A stretch of 64,000 bases of DNA from Atlantibacter sp. RC6 (GTDB lineage Bacteria > Pseudomonadota > Gammaproteobacteria > Enterobacterales > Enterobacteriaceae): positions 1-64,000 of the forward strand of contig NZ_JACHZE010000009.1 of the NCBI RefSeq assembly GCF_014193285.1, written 5' to 3'. The notes under the pieces were generated by a model, which saw nothing but the letters and a program-made list of their open reading frames with translations, made no database searches and was not told where the DNA came from. Within the stretch, counting starts at the first letter, position 1, and every line of letters starts with the position of its first letter. Of this stretch, positions 53,747 to 61,565 are shown in pieces. The translations under genes were made by a program, and so were the position numbers.

Positions 53747-55054
53747 ATGAAATTTCCCGGTAAACGTAAATCTAAACACTACTTTCCCGTCAGCCTGCGC
53801 GACCCGTTGCTGCTGCAACAGACCCAGCCCGATAACGAAGCCAGCCCGTCATGGGTTGTCGGTATTGACCAGACGCTGGTGGATATCGAAGCGCGCGTCG
53901 ACGATGCGTTTGTGGAGCGTTATGGCTTAAGCCTCGGCCATTCGCTGGTGATTGAAGATGATGTGGCGGAAGCGCTTTATCAGGAGCTGGTACGCGAAAA
54001 CCTGATCACCCACCAGTTTGCTGGCGGCACTATCGGCAATACCATGCACAACTATTCTGTGCTGGCCGATGACCGCTCCGTGCTGCTGGGCGTCATGTGC
54101 AATAACATTACGCCGGGCAGTTACGCCTATCGCTACCTGTGCAATACCTCCAGCCGCACCGACCTGAACTATCTTCAGGGTGTGGACGGCGCGATTGGCC
54201 GCTGCTTTACGCTGATCAGCGAGCAGGGCGAACGCACCTTTGCCATCAGCCCTGGCCACATGAACCAGCTGCGCCCGGAAAGCATTCCTGAAGCGGTGAT
54301 CGCTGGGGCATCCGCGCTGGTGCTGACCTCCTATCTGGTACGCTGCAAGCCGGGCGAACCGATGCCGGAAGCCACCATGACCGCCATTGGTTACGCTAAA
54401 AAGCACAATGTGCCGGTGGTGCTGACTCTGGGCACCAAGTATGTGATTGCCGAAAACCCGCAGTGGTGGCGTGAGTTCCTCAAAGAACACGTGTCGATTC
54501 TGGCGATGAACGAAGAAGAAGCCCTGGCGCTGACCGGGGAAAGCGATCCGCTGCTGGCATCCGATAAGGCGTTGGGCTGGGTCGATTTAGTGCTGTGCAC
54601 CGCCGGCCCGGTTGGCCTGTATATGGCCGGTTACACCGAGGAGGAGGCGAAGCGCAAAACCCAGCATCCGCTCCTGCCGGGGGCCATTGCCGAATTCAAC
54701 CAGTATGAGTTTAGCCGCGTGATGCGCTTGCAGGACTGCCAGCAACCGCTGCGTATTTTCTCGCATATCGCGCCGTATATGGGCGGCCCGGAGAAAATCA
54801 TGAATACCAATGGCGCAGGCGACGGGGCGTTGGCGGCATTGCTGCATGATATCACCGCCAATAACTACCATCGCAGCAACGTGCCGAACTCCAGCAAGCA
54901 TAAATTCAACTGGCTGACCTACTCGTCGCTGGCGCAGGTATGCAAATACGCCAACCGCGTGAGCTATCAGGTATTAAACCAGCACTCCCCACGTCTGACT
55001 CGCGGCCTGCCGGAGCGTGAAGATAGCCTGGAAGAGGCGTACTGGGAGCGGTGA
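53747..55054 (+). CDS. gsk: Inosine-guanosine kinase
   Basis: A 435-residue ribokinase-family (PfkB) kinase that phosphorylates guanosine and inosine for purine salvage. The PfkB active-site signature is MNTNGAGDGALAALLHD near residue 355, and VVGIDQTLVDIEA and FAGGTIGNTMHNYSVLADD are Gsk landmarks. E. coli Gsk has 434 residues. Confidence 0.96.
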   Translation: MKFPGKRKSKHYFPVSLRDPLLLQQTQPDNEASPSWVVGIDQTLVDIEARVDDAFVERYGLSLGHSLVIEDDVAEALYQELVRENLITHQFAGGTIGNTMHNYSVLADDRSVLLGVMCNNITPGSYAYRYLCNTSSRTDLNYLQGVDGAIGRCFTLISEQGERTFAISPGHMNQLRPESIPEAVIAGASALVLTSYLVRCKPGEPMPEATMTAIGYAKKHNVPVVLTLGTKYVIAENPQWWREFLKEHVSILAMNEEEALALTGESDPLLASDKALGWVDLVLCTAGPVGLYMAGYTEEEAKRKTQHPLLPGAIAEFNQYEFSRVMRLQDCQQPLRIFSHIAPYMGGPEKIMNTNGAGDGALAALLHDITANNYHRSNVPNSSKHKFNWLTYSSLAQVCKYANRVSYQVLNQHSPRLTRGLPEREDSLEEAYWER

Positions 55055-55066
55055 TCCGCGCGCATA

Positions 55067-55096
55067 AAAAAGGCTGGGATCACTCCCAGCCTTTTT
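55067..55096. terminator. Bidirectional terminator between gsk and ybaL
   Basis: The stem AAAAAGGCTGGGA / TCCCAGCCTTTTT with a TCAC loop has U-runs on both strands and lies between the convergent stops of gsk and ybaL. Confidence 0.92.
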
Positions 55097-55109
55097 ACTT
55101 TATCGGCGT

Positions 55110-56786
55110 TTACCCTGTCACCGCCTCGTCCAGTTGCGGTTTACCCAACAGCGCCAGCATGGTATTGGCGATTTCACGTTCGCCCATCACCACCTCATTG
55201 GCACCGCGTTCGCTGATGTAGTCCACTTCATCATCGTAATGGGCGCGGGCGATGATTTCGATATCCGGGCATTTTGAGCGGGCCGTCGCCACGATTTCAC
55301 CGGCCTCATAACCGTTGGGAATAGTCAGCAGCAGCCAGCGCGCGCAATCCAGATGCGCCAGATTCAGGATCTCTTCATTGGCGGCGTTGCCCAGCACCGT
55401 GCGGATACCGCGCTCGCGCAGTTCATCCACCCGGGTACGGGAAGTTTCGACCACCACCAGCGGGATGCCTTGCTCCATCAGCTTCTCGCCCAGCAGGCTA
55501 CCGACGCGGCCATAACCCACCAGCAGCGCGTGGTTGCAAATATCCACCGGATTTTGCTGTTCCTCTTCCAGCGCTTCCTCAAGGGTTTGCTCTTCCAGGG
55601 TTTCGGTTTTATCGAGATACTTCTCAAGGATGGCGAACAGGATCGGGTTAAGCATAATCGACAGGATTGCCCCCGCCAGCACCAGATTCTGGCCCTCCTG
55701 CGGCAGCAGGTCGAGCGCCATACCGAGGCCCGCCAGGATAAAGGCGAATTCGCCAATCTGCGCCAGGCTTGCGGAGATGGTTAGTGCCGTGCGCTGGGAG
55801 TGACCGAACATCCGCACCAGGGCAAATGCCGCCAGCGATTTACCGAAGATGATGATAATCACCGTGCCCAGCACGGCCAGCGGCTGCTGGATCAGGATCT
55901 GCGGGTCAAACAGCATGCCAACGGAAACAAAGAACAGAACCGCGAAGGCGTCACGCAGCGGCAGCGTATCATGAGCGGCGCGATGGCTCAGTTCCGATTC
56001 GTTTAGCACCATCCCGGCGAAGAACGCGCCGAGGGCGAAGGAGACATCGAACAGTTCAACCGCGCCGAACGCGATACCCAGCGCCAGCGCCAGTACCGAC
56101 AGGGTAAACAGTTCTCGGGAACCGGTCGCCGCGCTGCGCGCCAGGATCCACGGCACGACGCGACGGCCTACCAGCATCATCAGGGCGATAAACGCCACGA
56201 CTTTGCCGATGGTGATCCCCATATCCAGCGACAGCGAGGCCAGCCCGACGTTGCCTTTTTCCAGCATTCCTGCCACAGCGGGCAGCAATACCAGCGTCAA
56301 CACCATCACCAAATCTTCGACGATGAGCCAGCCGATGGCGATTTGCCCACGCTGGCTGTCGATTAACTGCCGTTCTTCAAGCGCCCGCAGTAGCACCACG
56401 GTACTGGCGGTGGAAAGACACAAACCAAACACGATACCGGTCATTATCGACCAGCCAAGCGTCCAGGCAAGCCCCATCCCCAATAGCGTCGCCACCGCAA
56501 TCTGCGCGATGGCGCCCGGGATGGCTATCGACTTTACCGCCATCAAATCCTTAATCGAGAAATGCAATCCCACGCCAAACATCAGCAGGATCACCCCAAG
56601 TTCCGCCAGTTCCGGCGCAAGTTTGGTGTCAGCCACAAAACCCGGCGTAAATGGCCCGGCTAAGACCCCAGCAAGCAAATATCCCACCAGCGGTGATATA
56701 CGTAACCTGTTGGCCAGCATGCCCAGCAAAAAAGCGAGCACGAGGCCGCCGACAATGGTGGTGATAAGCGGGGTGGCGTGATGCAT
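55110..56786 (-). CDS. ybaL: YbaL monovalent cation:proton antiporter
   Basis: A 558-residue CPA2-family (KefB/KefC-like) transporter. About twelve transmembrane helices span residues 5-390; GRVGSLLGEKLMEQGI and later residues form a C-terminal RCK-N/TrkA-N nucleotide-binding domain. Ion specificity is not established for E. coli YbaL; K+/H+ exchange is inferred. The ATG at 56786 is preceded by GGAGACGG. Confidence 0.94.
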   Translation of the reverse strand: MHHATPLITTIVGGLVLAFLLGMLANRLRISPLVGYLLAGVLAGPFTPGFVADTKLAPELAELGVILLMFGVGLHFSIKDLMAVKSIAIPGAIAQIAVATLLGMGLAWTLGWSIMTGIVFGLCLSTASTVVLLRALEERQLIDSQRGQIAIGWLIVEDLVMVLTLVLLPAVAGMLEKGNVGLASLSLDMGITIGKVVAFIALMMLVGRRVVPWILARSAATGSRELFTLSVLALALGIAFGAVELFDVSFALGAFFAGMVLNESELSHRAAHDTLPLRDAFAVLFFVSVGMLFDPQILIQQPLAVLGTVIIIIFGKSLAAFALVRMFGHSQRTALTISASLAQIGEFAFILAGLGMALDLLPQEGQNLVLAGAILSIMLNPILFAILEKYLDKTETLEEQTLEEALEEEQQNPVDICNHALLVGYGRVGSLLGEKLMEQGIPLVVVETSRTRVDELRERGIRTVLGNAANEEILNLAHLDCARWLLLTIPNGYEAGEIVATARSKCPDIEIIARAHYDDEVDYISERGANEVVMGEREIANTMLALLGKPQLDEAVTG

Positions 56787-56987
56787 TCCGTCTCCTTTCG
56801 TATTCAGTGGCTCCCGACCTGGCTAAAACCAAGCCTCCTGTAAATAGTTTATGACAATTTCATACGTCTCGTTTATGAATAATTGTTGAAATTTGAAGAA
56901 AAATGGCATTTGGACGAGAAAACAGCACCAGGGAGTGGATTTCCGTCTTTATTGAGCATAAAGCGTGAGGATATGCGGGGTACAGCA

Positions 56988-57012
56988 GCGGCCAAAGTGG
57001 TGCTTTGGCCGC
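56988..57012 (-). terminator. Hairpin after fsr
   Basis: The stem GCGGCCAAAG / CTTTGGCCGC with a 5-base loop lies 6 bases past the fsr stop. There is no T-run, so termination is uncertain. The remaining fsr-ybaL gap (56787-56987) shows nothing else I can name. Confidence 0.45.
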
Positions 57013-57018
57013 GTTACG

Positions 57019-58233
57019 TTACGCTTTGCGGCGATTATCCGGGAGGAATATCGTGAGTATCCCCAAAAGTGGCAGGAAAGCGCAGATTTTATAAACCAGA
57101 AAAATACTGGTCTGGTCAGCGACGAAGCCAAGCACTGCTGCGCCAAGCCCTCCCATGCCGAAGGCGAAACCGAAGAACAGTCCGGAAACCATCCCAATGC
57201 GCCCCGGCAGCAATTCCTGGGCATACACCAGAATGGCCGAAAACGCCGAGGCCAGAATAAAGCCGATGATGCCCGTCAGCACGCCCGTCCACCATAAACT
57301 GGCGTACGGCAGGATCAGTGTAAAGGGCGCAACGCCAAGGATGGAACCCCAGATGACCAGTTTGCGACCAATCTTATCGCCCACCGGTCCGCCGATCACG
57401 GTGCCCGCCGCCACGGCGAACAAAAAGCCGAACAGGTGAAGCTGGGCGCTTTGCACCGACAGACTGAACTTCTCCATCAGGTAAAAGGTGAAGTAGCTGC
57501 TGATGCTCGCCATATAAAAGTATTTCGAGAAAATCAGGATCAGCAGCACGCTAATTGCCTGAATTACTTTCGGGCGCGGCAACGGGTTTTCTATTTTTAC
57601 CGCCGGACGGCTTTTCGCCAGCCGATGCTGCGCGGCATACCAGCGGCTAACCTGCGCCAGCACCACAATCGCCAGCAGCGCGGCCAGCACAAACCAGCCC
57701 ACATTGCCTTTGCCGTAAGGCGCGATAATGATGGCGGCCAGCAGCGGGCCGAGAGAGCTACCGAAGTTGCCGCCGACCTGGAACAGCGATTGCGCCAGGC
57801 CGTGGCGCCCGCCGGAGGCCATACGCGCCACGCGGGAGGATTCCGGGTGGAACACCGACGAACCGGTACCGACCAGCGCCGCCGCCAGCAGTACCATCGG
57901 GAAACTGCCCGCCATCGCCAGCAGCACCAGCCCGCACAGGGTAAAGCACATACCAATCGGCAGCGACCAGGGCATCGGGTATTTATCGGTATAGTGGCCG
58001 ACCACCGGTTGCAGCAGCGACGACGTGAGCTGGAATGTCAGGGTTATCATGCCGATCTGCACAAAGCTCAGGGTAAATTCAGCCTGCAATAGCGGATACA
58101 GCGCCAGGATCAGCGACTGGATCATATCGTTCAGTAAATGCGAAAGACTAATTGCCCCCAAAATACCGAACGACGTGCGGCTTTTTGGCGGCGATGCCGG
58201 TTGCCCGGTTATCGACTGGGTTTGTTGACTCAT
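57019..58233 (-). CDS. fsr: Fosmidomycin efflux MFS transporter
   Basis: A 404-residue, twelve-helix major facilitator exporter matching E. coli Fsr (406), which confers fosmidomycin resistance. Helix 1 begins SLSHLLNDMIQSLI; the loop 2-3 motif appears as GHYTDKYP and the loop 8-9 counterpart as GDKIGRKLV. Native substrate unknown. It is divergent from ushA. Confidence 0.95.
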   Translation of the reverse strand: MSQQTQSITGQPASPPKSRTSFGILGAISLSHLLNDMIQSLILALYPLLQAEFTLSFVQIGMITLTFQLTSSLLQPVVGHYTDKYPMPWSLPIGMCFTLCGLVLLAMAGSFPMVLLAAALVGTGSSVFHPESSRVARMASGGRHGLAQSLFQVGGNFGSSLGPLLAAIIIAPYGKGNVGWFVLAALLAIVVLAQVSRWYAAQHRLAKSRPAVKIENPLPRPKVIQAISVLLILIFSKYFYMASISSYFTFYLMEKFSLSVQSAQLHLFGFLFAVAAGTVIGGPVGDKIGRKLVIWGSILGVAPFTLILPYASLWWTGVLTGIIGFILASAFSAILVYAQELLPGRIGMVSGLFFGFAFGMGGLGAAVLGFVADQTSIFLVYKICAFLPLLGILTIFLPDNRRKA

Positions 58234-58423
58234 GCCATAGGTTCCAAAAAAACGGTTTTATTATTAGCGGATAACGCAGGGAATTATCCGTGAGGAGAAT
58301 AGTTGCTTTGCTAACATAGCGCGCATCCCGGTGCGAGGAAAGTCGCAAATCTGAAAAGGAAGTGGTATAGGGTGACTTACCGCTATACTGTTGCCTAAAA
58401 GTTATTTTAAAGGGAGCTTTGAC

Positions 58424-60076
58424 ATGGGGTTAGCCAAATCCGGCCTGGCACTGGCATTGTTTATGGCCTTCGGAATGCTGAGCGCGCCTGCGCAGGCCTA
58501 CCAGCAAGATAAAACGTATAAAATTACCATCCTGCATACCAACGATCACCACGGCCATTTCTGGCGTAACGAATATGGCGAATATGGCCTTGCCGCGCAG
58601 AAAACGCTGGTGGACAGTATTCGTCAGCAGGTCGCCGAACAGGGCGGCAGTGTGCTGTTACTTTCAGGCGGCGATATCAATACCGGGGTGCCGGAATCTG
58701 ATTTGCAGGATGCCGAGCCTGATTTTCGCGGGATGAACCTGATTGGCTACGATGCGATGGCCGTCGGCAACCATGAATTCGATAATCCGCTTACTGTGTT
58801 ACGCCAGCAGGAAAAATGGGCCAAATTCCCGTTCCTTTCCGCCAATATTTACCAGAAAAGCACCGGCGAACGGCTGTTTAAACCCTGGGCGCTGTTTAAG
58901 CGCCAGGATCTGAACATCGCGGTCATCGGCCTGACCACCGACGACACCGCGAAAATCGGCAACCCGGAATTCTTTACCGATATCGAATTCCGCAAACCGG
59001 CGGAAGAAGCCAAACTGGTGATTCAGGAATTACAGCAAACCGAAAAGCCGGATGTGATTATCGCCACTACCCATATGGGGCACTACGATAACGGTGAGCA
59101 CGGCTCCAACGCGCCGGGCGATGTAGAAATGGCGCGCAGCCTGCCGGCGGGATCGCTGGCGATGATTGTCGGCGGTCACTCGCAAAACCCGGTGTGCATG
59201 GCGGCGGAGAATAAAAAGCAGCAGGATTACGTGCCCGGCACGCCGTGCGCGCCGGATCGCCAGAACGGCATCTGGATTGTTCAGGCTCATGAATGGGGCA
59301 AATACGTAGGCCGCGCGGATTTTGAATTCCGTAACGGCGAGATGAAACTGGTGAATTATCAGCTGATCCCGGTAAACCTGAAGAAAAAAGTTACCTGGGA
59401 CAACGGCAAAAGCGAGCGCATCCTTTACACCCCGGAAATCGCCGAGAACCAGAAAATGCTCTCGCTGCTGTCGCCGTTCCAGAGCAAGGGTAAAGCCCAG
59501 CTTGAGGTGAATATTGGCAACGTCAACGGCCACCTGGAAGGGGACCGCAGCAAAGTCCGCTTTGTACAGACCAACCTCGGCCACCTGATCCTGGCGGCGC
59601 AGATGGCGCGTACCGAAGCCGATTTCGCGGTGATGAGCGGCGGCGGTATCCGTGATTCGATTGAGGCGGGGGACATTACCTATAAAGACGTGCTCAAGGT
59701 CCAGCCTTTTGCTAATACCCTGGTGTATATCGATATGCCGGGCAAAGCCGTAGTGGATTATCTCACCGCCGTGGCGCAGAAAAAGCCGGATTCCGGCGCC
59801 TATCCGCAGTTCGCCAACGTGAGCTTTAGCGCTTCCGGCGGCACCCTGAGCGATCTGAAAATCAAAGGCGAGCCGGTGGATCCGAATAAAACCTACCGCA
59901 TGGCGACGCTGAGCTTTAACGCCACGGGCGGCGACGGCTATCCGCAAATCGATAACCAGCCGGGTTATGTGAATACCGGGTTTATTGATGCGGAAGTGCT
60001 GAAACAGTACATCCAACAAAACTCGCCGCTGGATGTGAACGCTTACGAACCGAAAGGCGAAGTAAGCTGGAAATAA
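58424..60076 (+). CDS. ushA: Periplasmic 5'-nucleotidase / UDP-sugar hydrolase
   Basis: A 550-residue periplasmic metallophosphatase hydrolysing nucleotides and UDP-glucose for salvage. The signal peptide ends AQA before YQQDKTYK. Metal-binding blocks are LHTNDHHGHF, SGGDINTG, GNHEFD, TTHMGHY and GGHSQ; the C-terminal substrate domain (about 360-550) has SGGGIRDSI and FNATGGDGYP. The ATG at 58424 follows AAGGGAG and gives the E. coli length. Confidence 0.97.
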   Translation: MGLAKSGLALALFMAFGMLSAPAQAYQQDKTYKITILHTNDHHGHFWRNEYGEYGLAAQKTLVDSIRQQVAEQGGSVLLLSGGDINTGVPESDLQDAEPDFRGMNLIGYDAMAVGNHEFDNPLTVLRQQEKWAKFPFLSANIYQKSTGERLFKPWALFKRQDLNIAVIGLTTDDTAKIGNPEFFTDIEFRKPAEEAKLVIQELQQTEKPDVIIATTHMGHYDNGEHGSNAPGDVEMARSLPAGSLAMIVGGHSQNPVCMAAENKKQQDYVPGTPCAPDRQNGIWIVQAHEWGKYVGRADFEFRNGEMKLVNYQLIPVNLKKKVTWDNGKSERILYTPEIAENQKMLSLLSPFQSKGKAQLEVNIGNVNGHLEGDRSKVRFVQTNLGHLILAAQMARTEADFAVMSGGGIRDSIEAGDITYKDVLKVQPFANTLVYIDMPGKAVVDYLTAVAQKKPDSGAYPQFANVSFSASGGTLSDLKIKGEPVDPNKTYRMATLSFNATGGDGYPQIDNQPGYVNTGFIDAEVLKQYIQQNSPLDVNAYEPKGEVSWK

Positions 60077-60085
60077 GACTCAGCG

Positions 60086-60113
60086 AACCGGGGCATGCAG
60101 CCCCGGTTTTTTT
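60086..60113 (+). terminator. ushA terminator
   Basis: The stem AACCGGGGC / GCCCCGGTT with an ATGCA loop is followed by seven T residues, between convergent ushA and ybaK. Confidence 0.92.
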
Positions 60114-60120
60114 ATGGGCG

Positions 60121-60600
60121 CTAATCGCGGCGGGCGATATCCGCAAAGGTGGCGTTGAGTAGCGATGCCAGATCCTCTGCGGCGAGTTCGATATCCAGGC
60201 CGCGCTTGCCGCCGGAAATATAGATACTCGGGAAACCCTGGGCGGGGGCGTCAATCAGCGTCGGCAAACGTTTTTTCTGGCCTAACGGGCTGATGCCGCC
60301 TACCAGATACCCGGTGGTACGCTGCGCGACCATCGGATCGGCCATATCCACTTTCTTCGCGCCCAGCGCTTTGGCGACTTTTTTCAAATCCAACTGCGTG
60401 GCGACGGGGGTCACCGCCACCGCCAGTTGCTTGCCGTCACCATTCATCGCGACCAGCAGCGTTTTATAGACCTGGTCGGCATTAAGCCCCAGTTTACGCA
60501 CCGCCTCGTCACCAAAATTGGTTTCATGAGGGTCGTGATCGTAGGCGTGAATTTTAAACGCGACGTTATTCTTTTCGAGCAGTTTGACCGCGGGTGTCAT
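60121..60600 (-). CDS. ybaK: Cys-tRNA(Pro) deacylase YbaK
   Basis: A 159-residue trans-editing enzyme that removes Cys misattached to tRNA-Pro. The fold is that of the prolyl-tRNA synthetase editing domain. The invariant Lys is expected in [22 protein letters not shown], and [21 protein letters not shown] is the substrate-pocket signature. It shares strand with ybaP, 82 bases apart. Confidence 0.95.
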   Translation of the reverse strand: MTPAVKLLEKNNVAFKIHAYDHDPHETNFGDEAVRKLGLNADQVYKTLLVAMNGDGKQLAVAVTPVATQLDLKKVAKALGAKKVDMADPMVAQRTTGYLVGGISPLGQKKRLPTLIDAPAQGFPSIYISGGKRGLDIELAAEDLASLLNATFADIARRD

Positions 60601-60682
60601 GGTAATTACCTGATTTAGGTTCAGTCATCAGAAAAGGTTAAAAGCAAAGGCAGCGGAAAAATAGAACAAAATTGCGCATCTG

Positions 60683-61480
60683 CTACAGGTTCTTCAGCAG
60701 CGCAGGCACATTGCCTTCGCCATACAGGTGCAGCGCGCCCACCGCCACCACATAACGGCCTGGTGGGAGGTTTTGAAGATATTCGCACCATGCCTGGTTA
60801 CGCTGATTCATCAGCACGTCATAAAGATCGTGCGCGAAGGTATTGGGCAGAGAGACGTGACTGTCGCGCGGCGGGTTACCGAGCCACCAGCCAATCATCA
60901 ACTGCAACAGCCGGGCGTTAGTGTGCCAGTGGGTGAGGGTGTCATGAAGCAACCCCAGCCCTTGTTCAGGCAACTGGCGCAGCAGGGCAATTTGGCTGTC
61001 CGCGCCTTCCAGTTCCATCACACGGGTGTGACTGGCCTGGGCGGCCTGCAACAGCTGATAGTCAATGCCGTATTCCGGGCGCAGCCCCAGGCTTTGGGCC
61101 TGATGGGCCTGTAACATTAACGCCACCTGCCAGGCCGGCTGGTGCTCCAAACGCGCAAGGGGAATGGAGAGTTCGCTGGCGATTTTTTCAATTTGCTCGA
61201 GGCTGGCAGCATCCAGACGCTCAGCCAGCGGGGGCTCAGGCTGATCAAAGCCGAACGGCGAACCCCCTTCGCGAATATCCGCTTCGACGATCAAGGCATC
61301 GGCGCGACGCACCTTTTCAACCAGGCGTGCTGAAAGCGGCGACATATCCTTTGTGCCCATATGGATACTGCCGACAAGGTGGAGGTAGCGTTTTCCGGGC
61401 AACGTGATGTCGATGGCGGGCCAGGGGTTAACCGGAGAAAAGCTCCCCAGTAGTGCGCGCAGACGGTCAAACAAGCCCAT
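60683..61480 (-). CDS. ybaP: TraB/GumN-family protein YbaP
   Basis: A 265-residue protein (264 in E. coli) of the TraB/GumN family, which resembles metal-dependent EreA/ChaN-type hydrolases; activity is unproven. The two GX2H-type motifs are visible as LVGSIHMGTKDM and VAVGALHLYGEGNV. I chose the ATG at 61480, preceded by GGGAA, over in-frame ATGs at 61507 and 61534. E. coli has ybaQ between ybaP and copA; here it is absent. Confidence 0.9.
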   Translation of the reverse strand: MGLFDRLRALLGSFSPVNPWPAIDITLPGKRYLHLVGSIHMGTKDMSPLSARLVEKVRRADALIVEADIREGGSPFGFDQPEPPLAERLDAASLEQIEKIASELSIPLARLEHQPAWQVALMLQAHQAQSLGLRPEYGIDYQLLQAAQASHTRVMELEGADSQIALLRQLPEQGLGLLHDTLTHWHTNARLLQLMIGWWLGNPPRDSHVSLPNTFAHDLYDVLMNQRNQAWCEYLQNLPPGRYVVAVGALHLYGEGNVPALLKNL

Positions 61481-61534
61481 AAATGCGTTCCCGGTAAAAG
61501 AACACATGCTAACGCGCTGAACAGAAAGGTGCAA

Positions 61535-61563
61535 ATTCGCCCGGGAGAGCCTCCCGGGCGAAT
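61535..61563 (-). terminator. copA terminator
   Basis: A perfect 13-bp stem, ATTCGCCCGGGAG / CTCCCGGGCGAAT, with a 3-base loop lies just past the copA stop; the minus strand continues TTTGC. The T-run is short but the stem is very stable. Confidence 0.75.
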
Positions 61564-61565
61564 CA

